A DNA stretch of 19,462 nt from Alphaproteobacteria bacterium (GCA_002701555.1 NZVS01000063.1:18101-37562), one strand, 5' to 3'. Counted from the stretch's first letter, positions 1 through 6,591 are shown. Notes: generated by a model from the sequence alone, not told the origin. Numbers and translations are program-made.

Positions 1-467
1 AGTTTTTCAGATGAGATGGAGTTAGTTTTATATGACGAGGCAGAAATTGAAGGTTTAACAACAAAGTCATCATAATGAGACTGGGCAGCGTAAAATGGAG
101 TGAGCTTGCTCTCAATTTCCTCCGCATTGGTGATGACTTGTGTGGGAACTATCCTCACATCGCGGTCTTCAAGCTCTTTCAGATATAACTCTTTGTGAAG
201 ATTCCACAAAATGGTGTCGGGCGCATTGAAAGTAAGGGTTTTTGGCGCCAGTCGCTTTAAATGTTTAAGCCAGTTTTTATAAGCCGCAATATTGAGATAA
301 TAATCCCAGCAGGAAGAAATATATATACGGTCAAAATCCTGCCATGAAATGTCATCGGTCCAAGCGGGAACGCTTACATTATGCCCTTCGGATTCCAGAT
401 AATTTTGAAGAAGAACAATATCTTTATCTGCATCCCATTTTGAGCACTTCACCAGAGCAATTTGCAT
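1..467 (-). CDS. ATP-grasp family ligase, N-terminal part (runs off the left edge)
   Basis: This ORF starts with ATG at 467 and stays open to base 1, giving 155 visible residues; the C-terminal part lies outside the window. The N-terminus (MQIALVKCSKWDADKD) is followed by a WDYY segment near residue 49, and later by a WNLHKELYLKEL segment and VPTQV. This order matches the pre-ATP-grasp and early ATP-grasp regions of a bacterial family related to the D-cycloserine ligase DcsG, where the equivalents are STWDY and WNLDKRYL. Such enzymes join a carboxylate to an amine using ATP. The ATP- and Mg-binding residues would lie in the missing part, so catalysis cannot be judged. Only 14 bases separate it from the nicotianamine synthase stop, so the two are almost certainly co-transcribed, probably from the Fur-boxed promoter. 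Family assignment is by recognised pattern, not by search; the substrate is unknown. Confidence 0.75.
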   Translation of the reverse strand, partial: MQIALVKCSKWDADKDIVLLQNYLESEGHNVSVPAWTDDISWQDFDRIYISSCWDYYLNIAAYKNWLKHLKRLAPKTLTFNAPDTILWNLHKELYLKELEDRDVRIVPTQVITNAEEIESKLTPFYAAQSHYDDFVVKPSISASSYKTNSISSEK

Positions 468-481
468 GACATTTGCCGTTT

Positions 482-1330
482 TTAAGCGGGTCTAAAGAAT
501 AGAGTCGTGTTGATCGTTGCGGGGTCATCTTTCGTAGACCCGGCATATTTAAGGCTATGCGCTTCAAAGTCATCCTTGTTGACCACTTCGTATAACATGG
601 CCTTCACACCTTCTACCGAGCGCACCGCAACTTTTGCATCGGGCGCAGTTGTGCGGATACGATCAAGTGTCTTTTCTTTATCTTTTACAAGGGAAGCCAC
701 CATGACCACATCGAATTGTGAATAGTCTGCGTCCTCACCAGCTTGGTGTCTAACCTCTATCACGTCTGACAGCCCCATATTTTGTATCATCTGGCGAGAC
801 AACCTGACTGCCTCAGCATCTGTATCAAAGCATGTCATTTTATTGCCCGTTTGCAGGTAATATTCAATGGCTGTCAAAGGCAGTGGTCCAGACCCGACAA
901 AAGCAATTTCTGCATCAGGTGAGATATCCAGCGTATCAAGCTGCTCTATTTCTGCATCAACGAGATCCTGATAACATTGTTTGTACCAGAAAAGATCCAA
1001 ATCCTTTTCTTCAATGACAGGCATCTGGGCAAAAATCTTGGCGAAATAGGTTTCCATTTCAAACTCGGCCCGTGAAAGATAGCTTAATAATTCGGGTCTC
1101 AAATTCTGAATTTCTTCTGTTTCCAGAACTTTTGCAGCATCCTGCTCAACGGAGAAATTGAGTACGGCGTTTACAAAATCACTTAGGCAACGATTGACCT
1201 TATCATTGGCGGGTGACAAGTCGTTTTGTCTTGAAAGCTCCTGATGCGTATGTTTTGCAGCAGCGATAAAGTCACTTTGCAGATTTGGCGGAGTAGTCTG
1301 GTTTTCCGTAGCTTGGGAAAGCTGTAACAT
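482..1330 (-). CDS. Nicotianamine synthase-family protein (CntL-like metallophore enzyme)
   Basis: The product (282 residues from ATG at 1330) has the hallmark FVGSGPLPLTA of nicotianamine synthases at about residues 144-154, the SAM-binding Rossmann glycine motif of the family. An AExExE segment at residues 88-93 resembles the region of the catalytic glutamate of the archaeal enzyme, and a RSVEG segment followed by a C-terminal ATINTTLFF strand also fits. Known members transfer aminobutyrate from SAM: plants make nicotianamine, and bacterial CntL makes intermediates of staphylopine or pseudopaline. An in-frame GTG at 1339 is possible, but AAGG lies 9 bases before the ATG at 1330 and touches the GTG, so ATG is preferred. 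An ATP-grasp gene follows within 14 bases. Two Fur-box-like palindromes precede it. No opine dehydrogenase (CntM) or TonB receptor is visible, but the operon is cut by the window edge. Confidence 0.88.
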   Translation of the reverse strand: MLQLSQATENQTTPPNLQSDFIAAAKHTHQELSRQNDLSPANDKVNRCLSDFVNAVLNFSVEQDAAKVLETEEIQNLRPELLSYLSRAEFEMETYFAKIFAQMPVIEEKDLDLFWYKQCYQDLVDAEIEQLDTLDISPDAEIAFVGSGPLPLTAIEYYLQTGNKMTCFDTDAEAVRLSRQMIQNMGLSDVIEVRHQAGEDADYSQFDVVMVASLVKDKEKTLDRIRTTAPDAKVAVRSVEGVKAMLYEVVNKDDFEAHSLKYAGSTKDDPATINTTLFFRPA

Positions 1331-1348
1331 TTTAAACACCCTTGATAA

Positions 1349-1363
1349 TGAGAATCGTTTTCA
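1349..1363 (-). promoter_or_regulatory. Second, imperfect Fur-box-like site near the nicotianamine synthase start
   Basis: TGAGAATCGTTTTCA on the plus strand matches the 7-1-7 Fur half-site pattern (TGAGAAT-N-ATTCTCA) with two mismatches in the right arm. It lies about 19 bases before the ATG at 1330 and downstream of the predicted -10, where a bound repressor would block elongation or clearance. It is weaker than the site at 1414-1434; together they bracket the promoter. Confidence 0.55.
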
Positions 1364-1380
1364 AATAAGATTTAGGTGCA

Positions 1381-1409
1381 GTGATACATCGACTCATTCA
1401 AGCCGTCAA
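1381..1409 (-). promoter_or_regulatory. Promoter of the nicotianamine synthase - ATP-grasp operon
   Basis: Reading on the minus strand, TTGACG (1404-1409) and TATCAC (1381-1386) are separated by 17 bases. The -35 matches five of six consensus positions and the -10 four of six. The pair lies between the two Fur-box-like palindromes, which strengthens it. The predicted start of transcription is near 1374, giving a leader of about 45 bases. Confidence 0.5.
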
Positions 1410-1413
1410 TCAT

Positions 1414-1434
1414 AAATGAGAATAATTCTCATTT
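1414..1434. promoter_or_regulatory. Perfect 21-bp Fur-box palindrome
   Basis: The site is a perfect palindrome with 10-base arms (AAATGAGAAT and ATTCTCATTT) around a central A at 1424. Its core, TGAGAAT-A-ATTCTCA, is a textbook 7-1-7 Fur site. It ends 5 bases upstream of the predicted -35 of the nicotianamine synthase promoter. This implies repression when iron is plentiful, although in alphaproteobacteria Fur-family members may sense manganese (Mur), so the metal is an inference. Confidence 0.8.
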
Positions 1435-1461
1435 TCTTTTTGATAAGATGAATTACTAGAT

Positions 1462-2100
1462 TTAAAGTTCAAAAATAGCCTTTAATCCGTCGGCTACAAA
1501 CTGGATAGACAGGGCCGCAAGTAAAATACCCATGATACGCGCGATAAGTGAGCTGCCCGTTTCGCCAACGGCACGGATAACCTTCGAAGAGCCCAGCATG
1601 GTCAGGATGGACAAGCCCTGCACCAGAAGAACTGCAAGGATAACTATGGCCTTTGCGCTTAGATCCCCCGAAGCTGTGGTCATATGAAGAACAACAGCCG
1701 TCATACATCCTGGCCCTGCCAGAAGGGGAATGGCCAGCGGGAAAACAGCAATAGAATCGTCATTGCCGGAATTTTTTCCATAGGCGGATTTTTCAGATTC
1801 AAGCTGGTCGGGATCGTGAAAACCAACAATCATTCTAAATGCTGTAACAAATAGTAAAAGCCCCCCGGCTATACGGAAAGCTGCCACGCTGATGCCTAGA
1901 ATATTCAAAAGCCAAGTGCCGACAAATCCAAAAACAACCAATATAATTGTCGCCATTACACCGGCCTTTACGGCAATACGCCGGCTTTGAGCATTTTTCA
2001 TGTTGCGTGTTAACACAGCAAAAATACTGGCTGTACCGACAGGGTCAGCAATTACAAATAACGCGACAAAGGCGGAAAGGAATAAATCAGCTAGAGACAT
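1462..2100 (-). CDS. MarC family integral membrane protein
   Basis: This 212-residue protein begins with ATG at 2100 and is almost entirely hydrophobic, with about six membrane segments. MarC/UPF0056 features are the early FVIADPVGTASIF (residues 15-27) and the later FPLAIPLLAGPGCMTAVV (residues 120-137), the two related halves of the fold. The function of MarC proteins is not established; the old link to multiple antibiotic resistance was withdrawn, and they should not be called resistance genes. It sits directly upstream of the nicotianamine synthase gene on the same strand with 131 bases between them, which hold a separate promoter. Partial read-through into the metallophore genes is possible. 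A weak Fur-like sequence lies just upstream at 2119-2133. A role in moving a metallophore or its precursor would be speculation from position only. Confidence 0.88.
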   Translation of the reverse strand: MSLADLFLSAFVALFVIADPVGTASIFAVLTRNMKNAQSRRIAVKAGVMATIILVVFGFVGTWLLNILGISVAAFRIAGGLLLFVTAFRMIVGFHDPDQLESEKSAYGKNSGNDDSIAVFPLAIPLLAGPGCMTAVVLHMTTASGDLSAKAIVILAVLLVQGLSILTMLGSSKVIRAVGETGSSLIARIMGILLAALSIQFVADGLKAIFEL

Positions 2101-2118
2101 AAGATAATATTTAGCCTT

Positions 2119-2133
2119 TGAGAACGATAATGA
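2119..2133. promoter_or_regulatory. Weak Fur-like sequence upstream of the marC-family gene
   Basis: TGAGAACGATAATGA fits one TGAGAAT-like half-site plus an adjacent GATAAT hexamer but lacks the second symmetrical arm. It lies 19-33 bases upstream of the ATG at 2100. It may be chance in AT-rich intergenic DNA, and is listed because two better Fur sites serve the next gene. Confidence 0.25.
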
Positions 2134-2199
2134 CCAGTAGAAATTCTGCTAAATTGCTGAAAATATTTATATACACCTTGTTTAATATGTAAAAATAAA

Positions 2200-2228
2200 T
2201 TGACTTTTTAGCTTTGTCTAATTAATGT
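2200..2228 (+). promoter_or_regulatory. Promoter of the GCKR/MurQ-like gene, probably leaderless
   Basis: TTGACT (2200-2205) and TAATGT (2223-2228) are separated by 17 bases. The -10 box ends only 6 bases before the ATG at 2235 and no purine-rich Shine-Dalgarno precedes the ATG, so transcription would begin at or next to the start codon. The -35 is strong and the -10 is mediocre. Confidence 0.45.
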
Positions 2229-2234
2229 TACCGC

Positions 2235-3917
2235 ATGTTAAACGAAGCCCAGCGCCTGCAGGCAAGGGCCGAAGCTGATGAATTCCTTCTCGTAAAAGAT
2301 AAATTCCAGCTGGGTCACCTGCCAACAGAACAAAGCCATCCTGAAACACGGAATATGGACGAGCTTGTGCGCGACGATCTTGGGCAAGCCATTAACGTCT
2401 TCAAAAAGATAGATATTAATGCCATTGAAACGGTTTTAGCGCAGGGACGTCAATTCAATGCGATGAAAGCAGACATGCGAGATACTTTGCGCAAAGGCGG
2501 ACGTATCTTTTTCTATGGGTGCGGGGCAACAGGTCGGCTTTCCCTGTCCACAGGCTATATGTGGCGTTATATGCTCGACAATTATGACGAACTTCCCAAG
2601 GCAGTTAAAAAACGTTTCTATAATCATATCCGCAGCATTACCAAAGGAAGTGATCTTGATGGTTTGCCTTTGAAAGACAGAATTAAGGGTTTGAGGGGGC
2701 GTATCGTTGATTTCATGACAGGTGGTGATGTCGCGCTGGTCAATTCTATTGAAAGTGCCGAGGATTACCCCGAATGGGCCGCAGAACATTTACGTGATCT
2801 GGGGTTTGGCAGGAATGATTTGCTCATAGCTTCCACCGAAGGCGGCGAAACTCCATCTGTTTTAGGAGCGCTTGAAGAAGCCGCAAATATTTCTGACAGA
2901 CAACAATATCTGACCTATTGTAACCCTGACCGTACACTGGAAAACATTGAACGTTCAAAACGCGCGCTGGATGACCCGCGTATCACAAAGATATGTCTAA
3001 ATAGCGGTCCGATGGCATTAGCTGGAAGTACCAGATTACAGGCTACTACAATGCAACAGCTTTTGGCAGAAGGCGCTTTATTCGGACTTAGCCAAAAAGA
3101 TATTAAGCAGTTCAGGGATTTCACAGCCAAGACAGATTTTTCTTTTATGGCGCCTTTTATTGAAAAAGAGGCTCAGATAAACCTTCAAGGCGATAATATT
3201 TCTTACCGACTTGATGAACGCGTTGCCAATATCGTTTTTACAGATGTGACAGAGAGAAACCCCACATTTTCCTATCCGCCTTTGAAACATATTTTTGACG
3301 AACATGCCAACCCTTCATCAACATATGTTGTGATTAAAGATACAAAGCAAGGCAAGGATGCTTTCTGGACACTGTTGCGACGTGATCCGGATACGCTAGA
3401 GACTGAAGCTTTGAAAGATCGTGCAGGTATGGAGACATTGTTAAAATTTGATTTTTCAGAAGCAGCAACACATAGAGGTATAAGCGGTGAAAGCCTGCAC
3501 ATCTTTGATATTTCACAAAATGAAAATAGCAAAGTCAGTTTTCAACTAGATGATCTGAAACACGAGATAGACTTGTCCGCCCTTCACCCCGTTTGCCAGC
3601 AGCTTTTTGTAAAGATGACTATGAACATGCACTCGACCTTATTTATGGGTAAGCTTGATCGTTACAAAGGCAATTGGATGTCATGGGTTAAACCTAGTAA
3701 TAATAAGCTGATCGACAGATGCGTACGCTATGTTCAGGACATGCTTGAAAATGAAGGGCACGGCGAACACTCTTACGAAGATATCTGCTATGCTTTGTTT
3801 GAGGAGCGTATGGAGCTAGCCGTAAACGAGCCAATTGTTCTGAAAGTTTTTGACCGTTTGTCAAAAGGCGGTGATGCTTATAATCGTGGAGCTGCGCCTA
3901 CAACGCCAGGATTATAA
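2235..3917 (+). CDS. GCKR/MurQ-like sugar-phosphate-binding (SIS domain) protein
   Basis: The 560-residue product carries the MurQ-superfamily signatures in order: LPTEQSHPETRNMDEL at 29-44 (MurQ: TE-x-RNP...LD), FFYGCGATGRLS at 92-103 (SIS phosphate loop), ESAEDY at 173-178, IASTEGGETPSVL at 198-210, SGPMALAGSTRLQATT at 257-272, and late in the chain PSNNKLIDRCVRYV. N-acetylmuramate-6-phosphate etherase is about 300 residues; here roughly 160 residues are inserted between the GSTRLQATT helix and the C-terminal NNKL motif. This matches the glucokinase regulatory protein (GCKR) plan, in which a second SIS domain sits in that place. The segment equivalent to SECPPTF of MurQ, which holds a catalytic Glu, reads STGYMWRY here, so etherase activity is doubtful although the EGAED-type Glu (E173) is kept. 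It may sense or isomerise a sugar phosphate. Its 3' end overlaps the convergent MFS gene by 40 bases. Confidence 0.8.
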   Translation: MLNEAQRLQARAEADEFLLVKDKFQLGHLPTEQSHPETRNMDELVRDDLGQAINVFKKIDINAIETVLAQGRQFNAMKADMRDTLRKGGRIFFYGCGATGRLSLSTGYMWRYMLDNYDELPKAVKKRFYNHIRSITKGSDLDGLPLKDRIKGLRGRIVDFMTGGDVALVNSIESAEDYPEWAAEHLRDLGFGRNDLLIASTEGGETPSVLGALEEAANISDRQQYLTYCNPDRTLENIERSKRALDDPRITKICLNSGPMALAGSTRLQATTMQQLLAEGALFGLSQKDIKQFRDFTAKTDFSFMAPFIEKEAQINLQGDNISYRLDERVANIVFTDVTERNPTFSYPPLKHIFDEHANPSSTYVVIKDTKQGKDAFWTLLRRDPDTLETEALKDRAGMETLLKFDFSEAATHRGISGESLHIFDISQNENSKVSFQLDDLKHEIDLSALHPVCQQLFVKMTMNMHSTLFMGKLDRYKGNWMSWVKPSNNKLIDRCVRYVQDMLENEGHGEHSYEDICYALFEERMELAVNEPIVLKVFDRLSKGGDAYNRGAAPTTPGL

Positions 3918-5086
3918 CTGTGTTTTTTCCAAAAACTCAGGCCAAGCCCTCCACCCAAAAAGACCCATAACCCCAGCCCTGTAAGCGCATAGCGGATATC
4001 AAAATATTCATCCATTGCGCCGATAAACAGGCTGAGCGGAATAAAAGCAATGCTAACTGTAAAACCCATCGCAGATAATGCAGTTGCGCGCCTTTCTGCA
4101 CTAACTTCACGGGCTATCAGCTCACTAAAAAACGGAAGACCCCCCCCATAAATAAGTGCCCCTGTAAACAAAAGTACAAGCGAAATGTAGGGGATGTTGA
4201 ATGCGCCAATCCAACTGGCACATATCATGGACAATATCATTAATGTAAGTATGGAAAAGGGTGACAGACGTGCAAACAAGATGTGACCAAATTGTCCACC
4301 CAGTCCTCCTGCCACAAATCCGATGGCCATAAGCACTCCAAAATATTTTTCATTAATATCGTTTAGCATGAAAAATGGTTGCTGTGCCCACATCATCTGC
4401 TTGGTCGCACTGAAAAGTATAACGGCGATAAGAATAGTCGAAGCCAAAAGCTTGTGACCATGTAAACAGTATTTTGCCGTATCCAAAATATCCTTCATCG
4501 GCTGTATTTCAGCACTGGCCCGATGACGTAAAGGTTCTTTGATTAACAAAGAAATGATTAAGGCGCCGAACAACGTAGCGATATCGACATAGAATGGAAA
4601 ATAGGGATTTAAAGCATATAAAAGCCCGCCACATATTGATCCTATGCCAACACTATAAAGCCCGATACCGTGCCTGCGCCCTTCCAGTTTTTGATAGCAC
4701 TCAAGGTTTTTACTTTCATGAAGACTATCATACATAAGGGCCGATATAGTGCCTGAATTACAGGCAACGGCAATGCCCAAAATGCCTTGTGCAATCATAA
4801 CGTCGGCAAGACCATCTGCCATTAGAATTGCGCCATAACCGATCATGCCAAATATTGAAGCGAGAGAAAGGGTATATTTACGAGACCAGCGATCAGATAA
4901 ATAACCACTTGGGACTTCCATTGCGATCACAACCACGGCAAAGAAAGCCTCGGCAAATAGAAAGTCCTGAAAACTTAAATCAAGCTGATGGTTATAAAAA
5001 GGAATTATAACAGGCAACATGAAAATTAGGCTGGTGCAGGTCGTATATGCATAGAGTAGGAAAGAGTTCGAGAATTTTCCTACCAT
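3878..5086 (-). CDS. Major facilitator superfamily transporter
   Basis: This 402-residue protein has about twelve hydrophobic segments. The cytoplasmic loop after the second segment, GYLSDRWSRKYTL at about residues 61-73, is MFS motif A (G-x-L-x-D-R-x-x-R-K). The N-terminal half also has motif C-like small residues, and a central hydrophilic linker lies at about 185-210. The ATG at 5086 overlaps the upstream GNAT gene by 7 bases (ATGGTAG), which implies translational coupling. It is the third gene of a GNAT-GNAT-MFS operon, a grouping compatible with drug modification and export, but the substrate is unknown. Export of the metallophore from the nearby nicotianamine synthase locus, as CntE does for staphylopine, is possible but the genes are in separate transcription units. 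The last 40 bases overlap the convergent gene ending at 3917. Confidence 0.88.
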   Translation of the reverse strand: MVGKFSNSFLLYAYTTCTSLIFMLPVIIPFYNHQLDLSFQDFLFAEAFFAVVVIAMEVPSGYLSDRWSRKYTLSLASIFGMIGYGAILMADGLADVMIAQGILGIAVACNSGTISALMYDSLHESKNLECYQKLEGRRHGIGLYSVGIGSICGGLLYALNPYFPFYVDIATLFGALIISLLIKEPLRHRASAEIQPMKDILDTAKYCLHGHKLLASTILIAVILFSATKQMMWAQQPFFMLNDINEKYFGVLMAIGFVAGGLGGQFGHILFARLSPFSILTLMILSMICASWIGAFNIPYISLVLLFTGALIYGGGLPFFSELIAREVSAERRATALSAMGFTVSIAFIPLSLFIGAMDEYFDIRYALTGLGLWVFLGGGLGLSFWKKHSYNPGVVGAAPRL

Positions 5087-5673
5087 GTCACATCCATTTT
5101 CCCCAGACCCTTGGTATCAAATCGGGCATAGCAGTATGTATCAATAATTTTTCCGGTAGGCAGCACATCGTCTTTTTGTAAAACAGCCTCTTTCTGAAAG
5201 CCGCATTTTTCAATAACGCGCTGGCTAGGAAAATTACCTTCAGCTGCATTTATCTTCACCTTACTTGCTTTTAAGGCATTGAAAGCATAAATAGTCAGGG
5301 CTTTGGCAATCTCGCTGGCATACCCTTTTCCGGTTTCAGTTGATCGCACCCAATAACCGATTTCAAAAATGCGCACATTCCAGTCCATACGGTGTAGACC
5401 TGTCGACCCTATAAGTCTTTTCGGATTCTTCCTGTCGAAAGCCAAAAGCATCAAGTCCTCACGCTTAATGAATTTAGCATGTGCATTACGAGCAGTTATT
5501 TCGTCTTGCGTCTCATCAATTTCGCCTTTTGCCCAAGGCATCCATTGTTGCAATTCGCTCCAACTTTCTCGTTTGGCCTCGCTCATTGCTACGCCGTCTC
5601 CCGCCTTTGGAGGCCGCAAAATCAAGCGTAGTGTCGTAATCGGAACTGGTACATCTTCCAGTATAGCGGCCAT
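5080..5673 (-). CDS. GNAT acetyltransferase, RimJ/RimL type
   Basis: The 197-residue product has the RimJ/RimL (Acetyltransf_3) plan: an N-terminal TLRLILRPPKAGD segment at 14-26, a central IGSTGLHRMDW strand near 88-98, the FEIGYWVRSTETGKGYASEIAKALTIYAF region near 103-131 with the acetyl-CoA pyrophosphate-binding loop (here TGKGYA), and the late NFPSQRVIEKCGFQKEA segment. Family members acetylate N-termini of ribosomal proteins, amino groups of small molecules or antibiotics; the acceptor is not predictable here. A GGGGGG run 5 bases before the ATG could serve as the ribosome site. It follows the other GNAT gene by 27 bases and overlaps the MFS start, so all three form one operon. Confidence 0.88.
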   Translation of the reverse strand: MAAILEDVPVPITTLRLILRPPKAGDGVAMSEAKRESWSELQQWMPWAKGEIDETQDEITARNAHAKFIKREDLMLLAFDRKNPKRLIGSTGLHRMDWNVRIFEIGYWVRSTETGKGYASEIAKALTIYAFNALKASKVKINAAEGNFPSQRVIEKCGFQKEAVLQKDDVLPTGKIIDTYCYARFDTKGLGKMDVTW

Positions 5674-5700
5674 AAATACCCCCCATATTTTAAGGTAAAC

Positions 5701-6138
5701 TTATGCGCTTGTCTGAAATCTCGGGTTCCAGGCCTCAAAACGCATGGCACCATCAACAAGTGTGTCATTAAACACAAACCCCGTTCTTTGGAGAACATAT
5801 TGAGCCGCTAGGTTTGCTTCTTCTGCAACACCATATATGCCGACAAGACCTAAATCATTATAGGAATATGCCAGCAGCGCTCTTAACAATTCGGTGGCGT
5901 AACCTCTGCCGCGCTGTGCATCCACAATTTCATAGGCAACAGCACCGACCCTACCATAGGGTTTGGCCTGTACGCTTACTTCAGCTGCTCCAACATATGA
6001 GTCGTCATCCTTGGTGTAAGCCCGAAACAAGACTTTTTCTGCATTGCTTTTTGCAATGTCTATTTTTAAACGGATTGTTTGCAAAGACTCCAAGTTTTCC
6101 AAATCATCCAAATCTTCTATATCAAATGGCGCGCTCAT
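5701..6138 (-). CDS. GNAT acetyltransferase (short, RimJ/RimL-like)
   Basis: This 145-residue protein opens with an acidic stretch (DIEDLDDLENLESL) and then shows a compact GNAT core: VGAAEVSVQAKPYGRVGAVAYEI is followed by VDAQRGRGYATELLRALLAYS at about 72-92, where RGRGYA is the acetyl-CoA loop, and then NLAAQYVLQRTGFVF near 109-123. It is shorter than typical RimJ/RimL proteins and lacks their first strand and helices, so it is a minimal GNAT. AAGGAG at 6145-6150 lies 6 bases before the ATG at 6138 and fixes the start. It heads the GNAT-GNAT-MFS operon. Its acceptor is unknown; the two GNATs of the operon are clearly different in sequence, so they are not a recent duplication. Confidence 0.85.
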   Translation of the reverse strand: MSAPFDIEDLDDLENLESLQTIRLKIDIAKSNAEKVLFRAYTKDDDSYVGAAEVSVQAKPYGRVGAVAYEIVDAQRGRGYATELLRALLAYSYNDLGLVGIYGVAEEANLAAQYVLQRTGFVFNDTLVDGAMRFEAWNPRFQTSA

Positions 6139-6173
6139 CTTTTTCTCCTTTCAAAATTTTTAAAAACAACGCG

Positions 6174-6202
6174 TTTTAAAATCCTTTTGGGCTTAAATCC
6201 AA
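6174..6202 (-). promoter_or_regulatory. Possible promoter of the GNAT-GNAT-MFS operon
   Basis: On the minus strand TTGGAT (6197-6202) and TTAAAA (6174-6179) are 17 bases apart, about 36 bases before the ATG at 6138. The region is AT-rich, so chance matches are likely; it is offered because the operon needs a promoter in this gap. Confidence 0.3.
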
Positions 6203-6248
6203 AAAAGAGCTGATACGAGATTTGAAAGTTTGGTGATGTTTGAAATTC

Positions 6249-6276
6249 GTCAGCTTTTTTGAGGTTTCAAGCTGAC
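6249..6276. repeat. Inverted repeat, 8-bp arms (GTCAGCTT / AAGCTGAC)
   Basis: The arms are perfect and enclose 12 bases. Neither strand has a proper U-run after the stem, so it is at best a weak terminator or a backup to the terminator at 6297-6319. It could also be an operator for the GNAT operon, upstream of whose possible promoter it lies. Confidence 0.45.
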
Positions 6277-6294
6277 TTAAGGAATTTACATCAG

Positions 6295-6429
6295 CTAAAA
6301 AAGGCCCTTCATCAGGGGCGAATGCATAATCTGGCACATCACATACACGGCAGACACGGCAAACGCCCCAATCGCAAATTCGCGATTAAGCGTCCATGTG
6401 GCTGTCAGTGTTCTTGCTTGTGATTTCAT
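6295..6429 (-). CDS. Possible small membrane protein, 44 residues
   Basis: An ATG at 6429 opens 44 codons ending in TAG. The product has a basic N-terminus (KSQARTLTATWTLNR) and one hydrophobic stretch (FAIGAFAVSAVYVMCQIM, about residues 18-35), the pattern of a single-span small membrane protein. A GAAG sequence 8-9 bases before the ATG is a modest ribosome site. The intrinsic terminator at 6297-6319 lies inside the last codons, so the mRNA would end right at the stop codon. Either this is a small gene whose end doubles as a terminator, or the transcript is a non-coding RNA and the ORF is incidental. It is not recognised as any known family. Confidence 0.4.
   Translation of the reverse strand: MKSQARTLTATWTLNREFAIGAFAVSAVYVMCQIMHSPLMKGLF
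6297..6319 (-). terminator. Intrinsic terminator at the end of the 44-codon ORF
   Basis: On the minus strand, GCCC (6316-6319) pairs with GGGC (6304-6307), extended inward by GU and AU pairs, and is followed after one C by six U residues (6302-6297). This is a good short intrinsic terminator. It shows that a minus-strand transcript starts in the 6320-6590 gap and ends here, separately from the GNAT operon. Confidence 0.7.
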
Positions 6430-6591
6430 TAATTACACTTCTTTCTAAAACTGATATAAATAGGAAAACATAAAACTCCTTAATTTGGCAAGATAAAAAT
6501 TTTTACAACCGGGTAAGGAATTGTTTTATCCTCTGGTTCGTTATTTATTATGTTGAGCTTAAATGCGCTTTAAACGAGGGAGACAGACGCT
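6430..6591. other. Intergenic region upstream of the SLC13-type permease gene
   Basis: This AT-rich stretch must hold the start of the minus-strand transcript ending at 6297 and of the plus-strand permease transcript. A minus-strand 8-codon ORF (6471-6445) preceded by AAGGAG at 6476-6481 is visible but the 4-base spacing is short and it may be chance. A possible plus-strand promoter is TTGTTT (6521-6526) with TTATTA (6545-6550), 18 bases apart. No RNA gene is recognised. Together with 6139-6294 it forms a gap of about 450 bases with no gene of ordinary length. Confidence 0.4.

Noticed and set aside
1411..1440. Fur palindrome read as an intrinsic terminator of the marC-family gene
   Set aside because: The stem is AT-rich and on the minus strand it is not followed by a U-run. 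Its match to the Fur 7-1-7 pattern is a better explanation.
1462..2100. Naming the MarC-family gene as a multiple antibiotic resistance determinant
   Set aside because: The resistance role of MarC was not upheld in E. coli, so the name would mislead.
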